A stretch of DNA of 64,000 nt from Hungatella sp. (GCA_009712635.1 WASS01000015.1:310001-374000); one strand, 5' to 3'; positions 1 to 9,905 are shown, counted from the first letter of the stretch. Notes: a model not told the origin generated them from the letters alone. Numbers and translations: made by a program.

Positions 1-531
1 TGCCGGGCTTATGGGGGCCGTGATTACATTTACCAGATGATTCTTTTCTGTCTCCATCTTAATAGAAGAAACAATGGCAGAAAGAGCTGCGAAATATCCC
101 TCATACTGACTCCCACCATATCCGGGGGAGTGGCAGGGAATCAGTGTAATGTCCTCATACCCTGGATTTTCTTCCAGAAAAGACTGTAAGATCCCCGGAA
201 CATCCTCCCCTATGGTTTCTGCCAGGCATGTTGTCATGACACCGATGATTTCAGGGTGGTAAAGTTCGATTAAATTTTTTAATCCTTTTTTTAAATTTTC
301 ACTGCCGCCATAGACTGTTCCCTGCTCTGTCAGGGAGGAGGAAGCAATGTCCACCGGTTCATTGTAGTGAGTCGCCATATGACGCCGGATGTAGGTAGCA
401 CACCCCTGTGAACCGTGAAGGATGGTCATGCAGTTCTTCAGACCGTAGAATGCCGTTGCACTGCCCATGGGCATACACATTTTACAGGGATTGATATTTA
501 GATTCACCAGAGGTTTTACTTCACTCTTCAT
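1..531 (-). CDS. nifN: NifN, nitrogenase FeMo-cofactor scaffold subunit (partial)
   Basis: Partial: the N-terminal 177 residues are present and the rest runs off the left edge. NifN pairs with NifE as the cytoplasmic scaffold on which the FeMo-cofactor precursor matures. The translation shows the NifK/NifN-type N-terminus: an INPCKMCMP cysteine motif (about residues 14-22), HGSQGCATY (about 41-49), and TTCLAETIGEDV in the position of the third cluster cysteine of NifK. It begins 18 bases after the nifE stop, with a GGCGG-type ribosome site before ATG at 531; an in-frame ATG six bases upstream lies too close to that site. In many clostridia nifN is fused to nifB, which cannot be judged here. 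The order after nifE makes the call secure. Confidence 0.93.
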   Translation of the reverse strand, partial: MKSEVKPLVNLNINPCKMCMPMGSATAFYGLKNCMTILHGSQGCATYIRRHMATHYNEPVDIASSSLTEQGTVYGGSENLKKGLKNLIELYHPEIIGVMTTCLAETIGEDVPGILQSFLEENPGYEDITLIPCHSPGYGGSQYEGYFAALSAIVSSIKMETEKNHLVNVITAPISPA

Positions 532-549
532 CGTCATTCCGCCTTTCTG

Positions 550-1905
550 TCAGCTGATATAGCCCCATACCGGACTGTTTATGCTTTTATTGATTTCCAT
601 GGTGAAATTGACCACCCCTTCAAAACCGGCTAAAGGAAACTTTCTCTCATGATTGTGATCACAGAATGCGATTCCCAGCTTATATGCAAGAGGTCTTTCC
701 TTTACACCTCCAACCAGAATATCCGCTCCCTTTTCTTTCATAAAGGTTTCTAACTCAGCCGGATTGGCATCATCTAAAATTACAGTATCGGATTTCACCA
801 GACTCTCAATCACTTCATAATCTTCTTTTTTCCCTGTCTGGGTTCCCACCACCACTGTTTCCATCCCCATTGCCTGAAACTGGCGAATGAGGGAAATTGC
901 TTTAAATCCACCGCCTACGTAGATAGCCGCTTTTTTCCCCTCCAGGTTTTTCCGATAACGGCCTAAGAAATTTTCCAGCTCATCCGCCTTCCTCCTGCAA
1001 AATTCCACTGCTTTTTTTCTTGCCAGTTCATTTTGGAGTGCCTCCGCTGTCCTGATTAAGGAATTGGTGGTGTCTTCGATTCCGAAGAAACTGACCTTGA
1101 TAAAGGGAATGCCAAATTCTTCCTCCATTCGGTTTGCCAGATAAGTACTGGAACCTGCGCACTGGACTATATTTAGTGCAGCCTTTGGCGCTTCAATCAT
1201 ATCCTCATAACAGGTATCACCGGTAAAACCTGAGATCACATCAATGCCGATTTCCCTGAAATAATTCTTAATAATCCACATTTCCCCTGCCAGATTAAAA
1301 TCCCCTAATATGTTAATGGCTGTTCTCTTTTCTTCACTTTTATGGGGCAGAAGCACATTCATAATCGCATCACATGCCATCCGGTAGCCGGTGGATTTAT
1401 TACCGGAAAAACCAGGAGATTTTACCGGAATCACCGGAATGTGATACTGCTCTGATTTCATCTTGCACAAGGCCTCCACATCGTCTCCGATTACACCAAC
1501 AATACAGGTGGCATAGATAAAGATCAGCTTCACGTTGTCTTCTTTCTCCATCAGCTCATCGACTGCTGCCTCAAGCTTTCTGATTCCTCCAAAAATAATA
1601 TCTGTTTCCTGCAAATCCGTGGAAAAGCTGTTTCTGTAAATATCCTCCCCGCTGGTTAAAGATCCCCTGATATCCCAGGTATAGCTGGAACATCCGATGG
1701 GTCCATGTACAATATGCCAGGCATCGGTAATGGGATTTAAAACAACTCTGGCTCCGCAGTATACACAGGCCCGCTGGGACACGGAACCGGATACACTGTT
1801 GCTGTCACATGAAATTCCGCCCCCCATGCCGCTGCACCCGTCTTTTACAACAATGGAACTTTTCCTTGCGTCCAATATATTCCGGTTGCTGTTCTCCGTT
1901 TCCAT
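550..1905 (-). CDS. nifE: NifE, nitrogenase FeMo-cofactor scaffold subunit
   Basis: 451 residues, the usual NifE length. It is the NifD-like half of the NifEN scaffold that receives the NifB-cofactor for molybdenum and homocitrate insertion. Visible motifs are ACVYCGARVV and HGPIGCSSYTW near the N-terminus (cluster cysteines), TCIVGVIGDD in the position of the third cysteine, and a C-terminal LAGFEGVVNF stretch like that around the NifD cofactor site. I start at ATG 1905 because AAAGGAG lies 7 bases upstream; an earlier in-frame ATG at 1911 is only one base from that site. The gene follows nifK by 83 bases and precedes nifN by 18, in one operon. Confidence 0.95.
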   Translation of the reverse strand: METENSNRNILDARKSSIVVKDGCSGMGGGISCDSNSVSGSVSQRACVYCGARVVLNPITDAWHIVHGPIGCSSYTWDIRGSLTSGEDIYRNSFSTDLQETDIIFGGIRKLEAAVDELMEKEDNVKLIFIYATCIVGVIGDDVEALCKMKSEQYHIPVIPVKSPGFSGNKSTGYRMACDAIMNVLLPHKSEEKRTAINILGDFNLAGEMWIIKNYFREIGIDVISGFTGDTCYEDMIEAPKAALNIVQCAGSSTYLANRMEEEFGIPFIKVSFFGIEDTTNSLIRTAEALQNELARKKAVEFCRRKADELENFLGRYRKNLEGKKAAIYVGGGFKAISLIRQFQAMGMETVVVGTQTGKKEDYEVIESLVKSDTVILDDANPAELETFMKEKGADILVGGVKERPLAYKLGIAFCDHNHERKFPLAGFEGVVNFTMEINKSINSPVWGYIS

Positions 1906-1988
1906 AATCATACTCCTTTCAAAGACCCGCAAATTTAAACAGAAATAGGGAGGGGTGGCTCCCTCCCTGGTTCCATTTCATAATTGAT

Positions 1989-3362
1989 TTACATGACTAC
2001 ATCAAAATCTTCATCTGCCGCATCCCGGTCCTGCCGGTCCATCATGGCGTCTACGATCTTTTCTGTATACCGGATTGCACCGGCATATCCAACAGTTGCC
2101 TGTATGGGATTACCGTAACGGTCCAGTACAGGAAATCCCATACGCACCAGAGGAATATCTTCTGCCTTTGCAATCTGTTTTCCATAACTGGAGCCTAAAA
2201 GAAGATCTACAGACTCATTTTTAATCAGCTGATGAAGATAAAACAAATCCGTATCTGCCTTTACCACATATTCGCTTTCATCTACACCATACTGATCCAT
2301 CAGCTCTTTGATCTCTTTCTCCCAGTGTGCTTTTGGTGTACCGGTTATGATGTATTTGGGGCTCATGCCCAGTTCCAGACATAAGGCGGTGAAGCCATAC
2401 ACAATATCAGGATCTCCATAAATGGCGGCTTTCTTCTTATATACATACTGGTGGGAATCCAGCATTAAATCCACCAGTCTGCCCCGTTCATCTTCCAGTT
2501 CTTTCGGAACTTCTTTCTTTGTAAGCTTCTGGAGTTCCAATATGTACTGATCAGTCAGCTTGACACCCACCGGAACTGGAATATTGGAGAACGGAACTTT
2601 ATGTTCCTTTTTTAGATACTCCGACGGTTCCAGAGAACAGTAGATTCCCATGGAGATCAGCTTTTCACAATCCCCCAGTGCCGCAATATCTTTTGCCTTG
2701 GTTCCTGCATTTTCATGAAAATATTCACTCTTTCCATCCATGGGGTGATCCAGTATCCCCTCATGATCAGGAAAATAAATATATTCTGCACCCATTAATC
2801 CTGCAATCTTCTTTAACTCCCTGTCATCTCCGGGATTGACCCAGCCTGGAAAAATGGCTACTTTTCCGTTGGGGGTCCCGGTTTTCTTGGTCATATACCG
2901 CATGAAGCCAATCATCATGTTGGAAAATCCCTGTATATGGGAGCCTTCGTAGGAAGGGGTACTGGCATAAAGAACGGTTTTCCCTTCCGGCACTTCCATA
3001 TCCATAATGTAGGAACCAACGTCATCACCAATGGTTTCAGAAAGACAGGTGGTGTGGATTGCCATAATATCCGGTTTATAGATGTCAAACACATTCTTCA
3101 CAGCTGTGGTGATATTGCTGCGTCCTCCGAATACAGAGGCACCCTCTGTAAAGGAGCTTGAGGAAGCAATGGCAGGCTCTTTAAAATGCCGGCTCAGTAC
3201 CGTTCTGTGATAGGAACAGCACCCCTGTGATCCATGGGAATGAGGCATACACTTTTCGGCACCCAGTGCGCAGAACATGGCTCCTACGGGCTCACAGGTT
3301 TTACAGGGATTGATGGTCATGTGGCGGTTTTCCATTATTTCTTTTGGTGTTAATTCAAGCAT
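1989..3362 (-). CDS. nifK: Nitrogenase molybdenum-iron protein beta chain
   Basis: 457 residues. Beta subunit of the MoFe protein (component I); with NifD it holds the P-cluster and forms the alpha2beta2 enzyme that reduces N2. The P-cluster cysteines are visible: NPCKTC (Cys about 23), HGSQGCCSY (Cys about 48) and HTTCLSETIGDD. The N-terminus is short, as in clostridial NifK, lacking the roughly 50-residue extension of Azotobacter. ATG at 3362 shares one base with the nifD stop (TGATG), and AGGAGG lies 9 bases upstream inside nifD, so translation is probably coupled and yields balanced subunits. Upstream in-frame codons inside nifD are unlikely starts. Confidence 0.96.
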   Translation of the reverse strand: MLELTPKEIMENRHMTINPCKTCEPVGAMFCALGAEKCMPHSHGSQGCCSYHRTVLSRHFKEPAIASSSSFTEGASVFGGRSNITTAVKNVFDIYKPDIMAIHTTCLSETIGDDVGSYIMDMEVPEGKTVLYASTPSYEGSHIQGFSNMMIGFMRYMTKKTGTPNGKVAIFPGWVNPGDDRELKKIAGLMGAEYIYFPDHEGILDHPMDGKSEYFHENAGTKAKDIAALGDCEKLISMGIYCSLEPSEYLKKEHKVPFSNIPVPVGVKLTDQYILELQKLTKKEVPKELEDERGRLVDLMLDSHQYVYKKKAAIYGDPDIVYGFTALCLELGMSPKYIITGTPKAHWEKEIKELMDQYGVDESEYVVKADTDLFYLHQLIKNESVDLLLGSSYGKQIAKAEDIPLVRMGFPVLDRYGNPIQATVGYAGAIRYTEKIVDAMMDRQDRDAADEDFDVVM

Positions 3363-4960
3363 CAGCCTGCACCTCCTAACGTTCCTTCTAACATTGGCAT
3401 GGTCTTCCACGGCGGTTTCACCAGCGACCAGGCGTTGGTATAAAGGCTCATGGTTACATCTCTTCCAAAATTTACTGCTCCCCGAAAGCCTGCATAGGGT
3501 CCGGAGTAATCATAGGAATGCATCTGGCGGGACACGACCCCTCCATGCTGTATGGCGTATTTATCTTTGATTCCGGAAAAGAAAATGTCTGGTTTATACT
3601 CTTCAATCAGCTGGTCGGTCTCAAACATGTTATAATCGTCCACTACCATATAGCCTTCCTTCATATCTTTTATCATTCCGTTGTAAGTATCCAGCTCCAC
3701 CCCCTGGTTTCGCAGACTGGTTAACTCTTCCACAGAGTATCTGTCATCATATCCAACAGCTCTCTCCACCGATATCTCTTCAATGTTTTTAGAATCTGCA
3801 TCTGCTTTAATCTGGGGTATGACATCCCGCCCTTCGTAATCATCCCGGTGGGCAAATTCATAACCGGCAATGGTGGTTTCCATTCCAAAATCCCTTAAAA
3901 GCATCTGATAATGATGGGAACGGGAGCCCCCTACAAAGATTCCGGCTGTTTTTCCCTTTAATTTGGACTTATAATACTCCATATCCTCGTTAATTTCTGC
4001 CAGTTCTTCTGCAATCACTTCCTCTGTCCGCTTTGTAAGCTCCGGATCGTTAAAATATTTAGCCATCATACGCAGTGATTTGGAGGTGGCCCCTACTCCG
4101 ATGAAATTTACTTTCAGCCAGTCAACTCCATATTTTGTTTTCATCATCTCTGCTATGTAATTAATAGACCGGTGGCACATGACCAGATTTAAATCTGCCA
4201 GATGGGAATTTTTTAAGGTTTCATAGGAACCGTCTCCGGTAAATACAGAAACTACTTCGTATCCGATTTTCTTTAAGATCCGCTCCTGCTCCCATCCATC
4301 ACCTCCGATGTTGTATTCACCCAGGATATTGACACTGTATTTTCCCTTAGGTGCCTCTTCCCCTTTTCCGATTACGTAGCGCATCAGTCCATTGTTGGCA
4401 ATGTGGTGACCGGCTGACTGGGAAACTCCCTTATAGCCTTCGCAGGAATACCCAATGGCTGTAATGCCGTATTTTTCCTCCACTCTTCTTGCAACCGCCT
4501 GCACGTCATCACCAATCAGACCAATGGGGCAGGTGGAGCAGATGAAAATACACTTGGGATGGAACAGCTGCATGATCTCATCGATTCCCTCTTCCAGCTT
4601 CTTTTCTCCTCCGAATACAATATCTGATGCCCTCATATCTGTACAAAAGGAATACGGAACAAAGTTAGGTTCGCCTTCATAGGAAGGTTTTGCCTTATTC
4701 CTTCTGGTTCCCCAGGAATAGAAGGCACAGCCAATGGGGCCGTGTGTGATAACCACAGAATCCTTGACAGGGCCTACCACAACACCTTTACAGCCTGCAT
4801 AGCAGCATCCTCTTGCCGTAATAATCCCAGGTATCGCCCTGGTATTTGCTGTAATCTCATCCGCATTTTCTCCGAATTCCAGCTGGGTGATATGACTTTT
4901 TCTATTTTTAAATACTCTGGATGAATATTTATCCAGCAATAAATCTCGTTCCTTTGACAT
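3362..4960 (-). CDS. nifD: Nitrogenase molybdenum-iron protein alpha chain
   Basis: 532 residues. Alpha subunit of the MoFe protein, binding FeMo-cofactor and sharing the P-cluster with NifK. Ligands are visible: Cys 52 (RGC), Cys 78 (HGPIGC) and Cys 144 (STCPIGLIGDD) for the P-cluster; Cys 262 (VMCHRS) and His 481 (RQMHSYDYSG) for FeMo-cofactor. An extra segment of roughly 60 residues (about 380-440) precedes the histidine region. It matches the clostridial (Cp1-type) NifD insertion and explains the length against about 490 in proteobacteria. ATG 4960 has AGGAGG 8 bases upstream; a GTG at 4969 overlaps that site and is rejected. It follows nifI2 by 15 bases. Confidence 0.97.
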   Translation of the reverse strand: MSKERDLLLDKYSSRVFKNRKSHITQLEFGENADEITANTRAIPGIITARGCCYAGCKGVVVGPVKDSVVITHGPIGCAFYSWGTRRNKAKPSYEGEPNFVPYSFCTDMRASDIVFGGEKKLEEGIDEIMQLFHPKCIFICSTCPIGLIGDDVQAVARRVEEKYGITAIGYSCEGYKGVSQSAGHHIANNGLMRYVIGKGEEAPKGKYSVNILGEYNIGGDGWEQERILKKIGYEVVSVFTGDGSYETLKNSHLADLNLVMCHRSINYIAEMMKTKYGVDWLKVNFIGVGATSKSLRMMAKYFNDPELTKRTEEVIAEELAEINEDMEYYKSKLKGKTAGIFVGGSRSHHYQMLLRDFGMETTIAGYEFAHRDDYEGRDVIPQIKADADSKNIEEISVERAVGYDDRYSVEELTSLRNQGVELDTYNGMIKDMKEGYMVVDDYNMFETDQLIEEYKPDIFFSGIKDKYAIQHGGVVSRQMHSYDYSGPYAGFRGAVNFGRDVTMSLYTNAWSLVKPPWKTMPMLEGTLGGAG

Positions 4961-4975
4961 CTCCCTCACCTCCTG

Positions 4976-5359
4976 TCAATAAGCCTCAATTGTGCTTTCT
5001 CCGCTTCTGACGGTATAAGCCTCATAAATGGGAAGCACAAATATTTTTCCGTCACCGGGATTTCCTGTCTGGTTTGTCTTTATCAGGATATCCACCACAT
5101 TCTTCACCTGGGGATCTTCTACAATCAATGTAATCAGCCGTTTAGGAATCCATCGGAATGATTCTGTTAAATATTCTCCTTTGGGAGACATGGGAAGCTC
5201 CCCTGTTTCCAGAACCAGGGACAAAAGCTCCGGATCAATCCGTTTTTTTCCTCTTCCTAATACCGGTCTGCAGGTAAATGCAGGAAATCCGCCTTCTGCA
5301 AGCGCCTTCTTTGTAGGGTTTATTTTGTTCACCCGGATAAATGCCATTACTTCTTTCAT
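4976..5359 (-). CDS. nifI2: NifI2, PII-family regulator of nitrogenase activity
   Basis: 127 residues, a PII-family protein of the NifI2 (GlnB-like 2) type. With NifI1 it forms a complex that, in methanogens, binds dinitrogenase and switches it off when ammonium is available, with release by 2-oxoglutarate and ATP. Sequence support is a MKEVMAFIRVNKINPTKKAL start, a T-loop region around GRGKKRIDPELL, and a PGDGKIFVLPI C-terminal motif like the PII G-D-G-K-I-F signature. It has AGGAGG 10 bases before ATG and lies between nifI1 and nifD, the conserved archaeal/clostridial order. The T-loop is longer than in ordinary GlnB, as is typical of NifI2. Confidence 0.93.
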   Translation of the reverse strand: MKEVMAFIRVNKINPTKKALAEGGFPAFTCRPVLGRGKKRIDPELLSLVLETGELPMSPKGEYLTESFRWIPKRLITLIVEDPQVKNVVDILIKTNQTGNPGDGKIFVLPIYEAYTVRSGESTIEAY

Positions 5360-5373
5360 AGCAATCGTTCCTC

Positions 5374-5697
5374 CTAAAGTCCCTGCTTTCCTGTGCTGAT
5401 GGTGTAGGCATCTTCTACGGGAGATACAAAGATACGTCCGTCTCCGTAATTGCCTTCTCCTGTTCTGGCAGTTCTCATAATCACCTTAACCAGGTCATCC
5501 TTGTCTTCGTCACTGCAGAAAAACAACAGCATTTCCTTTGGAATTTCATCGTAGTGAACATCACCTACCGTAATTCCCTTTTGTTTCCCCCGTCCATATA
5601 CATCCATCTTGGTCACAGCCTGAAATCCTGCTTCTGATGCTTCCTTCATAACATAATCCGCTTTTTCCGGCCTGATAATCGCTCTCACCAATAACAT
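5374..5697 (-). CDS. nifI1: NifI1, PII-family regulator of nitrogenase activity
   Basis: 107 residues, a short PII protein, partner of NifI2 in post-translational control of nitrogenase. The PII fold is visible as MLLVRAIIRPEKADYVMKEA, a T-loop segment around YGRGKQKGITVGDVHYDEI and a C-terminal GNYGDGRIFVSPVEDA motif. A GGAGAGGAG ribosome site lies 8 bases before ATG. It starts 24 bases after nifH and ends 14 bases before nifI2, so it is co-transcribed. The nifH-I1-I2-D-K order is known from archaea and clostridia; proteobacteria lack it and usually use DraT/DraG instead. Confidence 0.94.
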   Translation of the reverse strand: MLLVRAIIRPEKADYVMKEASEAGFQAVTKMDVYGRGKQKGITVGDVHYDEIPKEMLLFFCSDEDKDDLVKVIMRTARTGEGNYGDGRIFVSPVEDAYTISTGKQGL

Positions 5698-5721
5698 AAT
5701 ATTTTCTCCTCTCCTGACCCC

Positions 5722-6611
<890 letters not shown>

Positions 6612-6631
6612 TGTGAATAGAAAATGAAAAA

Positions 6632-6664
6632 GTAACCCTGAAGTTTTGTCGACGACTTAGGTTG
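6632..6664 (-). promoter_or_regulatory. Upstream leader hairpin of nifH transcript
   Basis: On the minus strand AACCTAAGT pairs with ACTTCAGGGTT around a loop that contains GTCGAC, giving nine base pairs with a two-base bulge. It starts almost at the predicted transcription start and precedes the attenuator-like hairpin by about 20 bases. It may be a sensing or antitermination element. I do not recognise a known riboswitch class in it. Confidence 0.35.
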
Positions 6665-6669
6665 CTATC

Positions 6670-6699
6670 ACTATATATGTTTTCACCATTGAATTCAAT
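6670..6699 (-). promoter_or_regulatory. nifH promoter with palindrome over -35
   Basis: Sigma-A-type promoter on the minus strand: -35 TTGAAT (6693-6698), 17-base spacer, -10 TATAGT (6670-6675). This gives a start near 6663 and a leader of about 120 bases. The -35 lies inside a perfect 12-bp palindrome ATTGAATTCAAT (6688-6699), a likely operator site. No -24/-12 sigma-54 promoter was seen, as expected for clostridial nif. Confidence 0.6.
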
Positions 6700-6799
6700 A
6701 CAACACAATGCACAAATATAAATCTTGAAACTGAATATTTACAGTATTTTATACAAACTAATGCTTGTTATCTAAAAATTATTCCATCTAAAAAAATAA

Positions 6800-6815
6800 C
6801 AGCCCCCCTGGACTG
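6800..6815 (-). terminator. Second terminator after mop
   Basis: On the minus strand CAGTCC-AGGG-GGGCTG is followed by TTATTTTTTT. It lies 17 bases beyond the first mop terminator and would back it up, isolating the molybdate operon from nifH. Confidence 0.6.
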
Positions 6816-6832
6816 CCGCCGTGATAAAAGAA

Positions 6833-6856
6833 AAGGAGCCGTATCACAGGCCCCTT
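6833..6856 (-). terminator. Terminator of the mod-mop operon
   Basis: On the minus strand AAGGGGCC and GGCTCCTT form an 8-bp stem around an 8-base loop, followed by TTCTTTTATC. It begins 8 bases after the mop stop codon. Confidence 0.75.
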
Positions 6857-6864
6857 CCGTCTTA

Positions 6865-7074
6865 TCAATCAATTCCAACCATAACAGAAGTCGCCTTTAT
6901 AATGGCATAAGCATCTGACCCAACTTCCAGTTTTAAATTCTTTACTGATGCCATGGAAATCGTGGCGGATATAAAATTACCCCCTCCGATGTCTATGGTT
7001 ACGATTGCATTTACTGAGCCGGACTCAATCTCTACAACCTTTCCTTTTAACTGATTTCTGGCACTTATTTTCAT
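6865..7074 (-). CDS. mop: Mop-type molybdate-binding protein (molbindin)
   Basis: 69 residues from ATG 7074, which GGGAGG precedes by 8 bases; the longer reading from 7140 has no such site. A single Mop/TOBE domain: MKISARNQLKGKVVEIE, a central NAIVTIDIGGG, then SVKNLKLEVGSDAYAIIKAT, the usual order of molbindins. These small cytoplasmic proteins assemble into hexamers that bind molybdate or tungstate and are thought to store or buffer it. It is the last gene of modA-modB-modC-mop, 91 bases after modC and immediately before the nif promoter, fitting a role in holding molybdenum for FeMo-cofactor. Confidence 0.9.
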   Translation of the reverse strand: MKISARNQLKGKVVEIESGSVNAIVTIDIGGGNFISATISMASVKNLKLEVGSDAYAIIKATSVMVGID

Positions 7075-7165
7075 ACGATCAGCCTCCCTCTTAATGCAGT
7101 TATTTTTATTCATAATAAATATTGTCCCTGCTTTTGTCAATCTATTTCAAAAATACCTAATAAAA

Positions 7166-8215
7166 TTAAGACAAAAGTAACAGATCTTCCTTTGGGAATT
7201 TTAAATATAATGGGATTGTCTCCATTTCTTCCGATTCATATTCTTTCTTTTCCCAGATCCACCAGATTTTAGAAGATGACAACGTGGCAGCATTCTGAAT
7301 TAAATACTGCCGCTGAAAGGTTGTATGGGCACTTCCTGCAAGAGAGATTTTCATTGTGTTCTCTTCCTCAGGATTGGCAGCCGGCACCAGATTATGACCT
7401 CTGATTCCAATATAGCAAATGGAGTCTTCAATTGGTTCGGCTGTTTTCAGTTTTATCCCCCAATCCAGCGCATATAATTCATATTCGCTGATCCGTTCTA
7501 TGGGAGAAATATTTTTGCAGCCGGTTAGTCTTGCCGCTTCTACTCTTAAAGGTTTCCTGAAAATTTCCTTTGTAAGACCCTTTACTACACTTTCACCGTT
7601 GGACAGCAGGATCATATGGTCACAGAACCGGTAAATCTCGTCTCTGGAATGAGAAACAAACAGCACATCACCACTAAATTCTTTTAACAGTTCCAGCATC
7701 TCCAGCTGGAGAGTATCCTTTAGAAATCCGTCCAAAGCGGAAAAGGGTTCATCTAACAGAATCATTTCCGGCTTACATAAAAGCATGCGTGCCAGTGCCA
7801 CCCGCTGCTGCTGGCCTCCTGACAGCTGGGAGGGAAGACGTTTTTCCAGTCCTTGCAGCTGAAAGCGCTGGATCTGTTCCAAAACCTGAATCCGCTTTTC
7901 CTTATCCCTGCCAGTCAGGGAAATTCTTAAGTTTTCCTCCACTGTCATGGTGGGAAACAAGGCGTAATTCTGAAACAAGTACCCCACATGTCGTTCCCTT
8001 GCCGGCAGATTAATTCCTTTTTCGGAATCAAAAAGCACTTTTCCATTGTGAACGATTTTACCGCTGTCCGGTTTTTCAATGCCTGCCACACACTTTAATG
8101 TCATGCTTTTTCCGCATCCGGAAGCCCCTAATATTCCCATGCATCCTCTGTCGGTTTTAAATTCCACATCCAGTTGAAAACCATGGAATTTTTTTACGAT
8201 CCTCGCTTCCAGCAT
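7166..8215 (-). CDS. modC: Molybdate ABC transporter ATP-binding protein ModC
   Basis: 349 residues. ATPase of the molybdate importer. Walker A GASGCGKS lies near residue 35, the Q-loop in FQNYALFP, signature LSGGQQQR, Walker B MILLDEPFSALD and switch histidine in LFVSHSRDE. The C-terminal hundred or so residues form the regulatory TOBE/Mop-like extension typical of ModC, though this part is diverged. ATG 8215 lies one base after the modB stop (TGATATG); the longer reading from 8236 overlaps modB. The ribosome site is weak (GGGTGGG), suggesting coupled translation. Neighbours modB, modA and mop make molybdate a more likely substrate than sulfate. Confidence 0.92.
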   Translation of the reverse strand: MLEARIVKKFHGFQLDVEFKTDRGCMGILGASGCGKSMTLKCVAGIEKPDSGKIVHNGKVLFDSEKGINLPARERHVGYLFQNYALFPTMTVEENLRISLTGRDKEKRIQVLEQIQRFQLQGLEKRLPSQLSGGQQQRVALARMLLCKPEMILLDEPFSALDGFLKDTLQLEMLELLKEFSGDVLFVSHSRDEIYRFCDHMILLSNGESVVKGLTKEIFRKPLRVEAARLTGCKNISPIERISEYELYALDWGIKLKTAEPIEDSICYIGIRGHNLVPAANPEEENTMKISLAGSAHTTFQRQYLIQNAATLSSSKIWWIWEKKEYESEEMETIPLYLKFPKEDLLLLS

Positions 8216-8216
8216 A

Positions 8217-8915
8217 TCAGGCCCACCCGCTTCCATTTTTTATATTTTTTCCTGATATTACGTTCATTGCTGCCACAATAAAAAATGATAACAGGACAAT
8301 GACCAGTACCCAGAATCCAGCCGTATCCCAGTTTCCAGCAGTCACTTCCGTAGCAATGGCTACGGATACCGTTCTGGTCTTACCCAGAATATTTCCCGCC
8401 AGCATGGTAGTTGCGCCGTACTCTCCTATGGCTCTTGCAAAAGAAAGTACTGTACCGGAAGCCAGCCCCGGAGCAGCGATTGGTACCACAATTTTCCAGA
8501 AAATTTTACGTTCCGACAATCCTAACGTTCTTCCTGCCTGAATCATGGTTACGTCTACCTGTTCAAATGCGGCTCTGGCATTGCGGTACATAAGGGGAAA
8601 GGCTATGACAAATGCTGCCATAACGCATCCCAGCCAGGTCTGTACCAGCTTGATATCAAAATTTTCCAGAAGATATCTTCCAAAAGGTCTTCTCAGGCTG
8701 AAAATCAAAAGGAGAAAAAAGCCTGCTACCGTTGGAGGCAGCACAAGGGGGAGTGTAAGAATTCCATCCGCGATGGCTTTTGCCGTATTATTAAGCTTCA
8801 TAATCTGTCTGGCTGCACCAATTCCTAAAAAGAAGGTCAGTACAGTGGCTACAATTCCTGTTTTTAATGACAGATAGAGAGGACTCCAGTCGATGGTTCT
8901 AAGTATTTCCCCCAA
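8217..8915 (-). CDS. modB: Molybdate ABC transporter permease ModB
   Basis: About 232 residues with five to six membrane segments. Permease of the molybdate importer; the EAA-loop region contacting ModC reads RTLGLSERKIFWKIVVP, followed by FARAIGEYGATTMLAGN, a ModB-type signature. The start is unusual: AAGGAGG at 8925-8931 sits 8 bases before TTG 8915, whereas the ATG at 8933 overlaps that site and has none of its own, so I choose TTG. It starts 26 bases after modA and runs directly into modC. Confidence 0.9.
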   Translation of the reverse strand: MGEILRTIDWSPLYLSLKTGIVATVLTFFLGIGAARQIMKLNNTAKAIADGILTLPLVLPPTVAGFFLLLIFSLRRPFGRYLLENFDIKLVQTWLGCVMAAFVIAFPLMYRNARAAFEQVDVTMIQAGRTLGLSERKIFWKIVVPIAAPGLASGTVLSFARAIGEYGATTMLAGNILGKTRTVSVAIATEVTAGNWDTAGFWVLVIVLLSFFIVAAMNVISGKNIKNGSGWA

Positions 8916-8941
8916 TGCATTCACCTCCTTCATACGGTCTT

Positions 8942-9844
8942 TTATTCTGTATATTTAGTAAACCCTGCATCTGTAAAGAGCTTCATTACACTCTCATCAC
9001 TGGTTAAATATTTCTTAAAATCTGCTGCTGCCTTTTTCTGATCCTCACTGGCTTCCTTGTCCTTAATCAGACCCACCGGATAGACAGCAGGATCAATCTT
9101 TGTTTTATCCGCTTCTGCTATAATTTCCACTTTATCCGGCATAGAGGCGGCGTCTGTTGCATAAACCACGCCTACTTCATTGCTGCCTTCTGCAACTGCG
9201 GTTAAAACTGCAGTCACGTTGGCTCCCTCGTTAATCTCCATTTTCATAACCTGATCCAGTATTCCCATATTGGTAAAGAGTTTTCTGGCATACTGTCCCA
9301 CCGGTACATCTTCTCCTGCAAGTGCAAGGCTGGAAGCCGCCGTGATATTCTCAAATCCAGTCACTGCCGTCTTTTCCCCCTTCGGCTTAATAAGCACAAC
9401 CTTGTTTACAAGAAGGTTTGTATCGGAACCCTCCTCTACCAATCCACCCTCTTTTAAAGCATTCATCTGCTTGGGTGCTGCTGAAAAGAAAATATCGCAC
9501 TGGGCGCCCTCCTCAATCTGTTTTTGAAGAGTGCCCGAACTGTCTGCATTGTAAATGATGGTTACTCCGGGATGTGCACTTTCATAATTCTCCTTAATCT
9601 CTTCCATGGTGTTTTTCAGACTTGCTGCAATAAACACATACACATCAACCGGCTTTGCTTCCTCTGCCTTTGCAGTCTGAACAGCGGTTGTAGTCTCCTG
9701 GACAGGTTTTGATGTCTCAGTTTGTGCTGATGCCGCCTGGGTGGCAGGAACCGCTTTTACCCCCGCCAGACTACAGCCTGAAAGCAATCCGCCAACCAGT
9801 GATACCGCCATCATAATTTGCAGTAATCTTTTTCTTTTTTTCAT
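8942..9844 (-). CDS. modA: Molybdate-binding lipoprotein ModA
   Basis: 300 residues from ATG 9844, with GAGGAGG 6 bases upstream; an earlier codon at 9877 lacks one. Extracellular receptor for molybdate, anchored by lipid: a positively charged start, hydrophobic segment and lipobox LLSGC (Cys about 24), then a Thr/Ala/Gln-rich linker of about 40 residues. The binding domain begins VDVYVFIAASLKNTMEEI, with Ser and Asn where ModA proteins contact oxyanion, and includes YNADSSGTLQKQIEEGA and the VGVVYATDA hinge stretch. First gene of the operon, behind a promoter at 9947-9975 and three tandem repeats in the leader. Confidence 0.93.
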   Translation of the reverse strand: MKKRKRLLQIMMAVSLVGGLLSGCSLAGVKAVPATQAASAQTETSKPVQETTTAVQTAKAEEAKPVDVYVFIAASLKNTMEEIKENYESAHPGVTIIYNADSSGTLQKQIEEGAQCDIFFSAAPKQMNALKEGGLVEEGSDTNLLVNKVVLIKPKGEKTAVTGFENITAASSLALAGEDVPVGQYARKLFTNMGILDQVMKMEINEGANVTAVLTAVAEGSNEVGVVYATDAASMPDKVEIIAEADKTKIDPAVYPVGLIKDKEASEDQKKAAADFKKYLTSDESVMKLFTDAGFTKYTE

Positions 9845-9905
9845 ATTTTTCCTCCTCTTTTTAGATGAAGCCCTCAATAAAGAGGACTTCCGATTAACTA
9901 ATGCT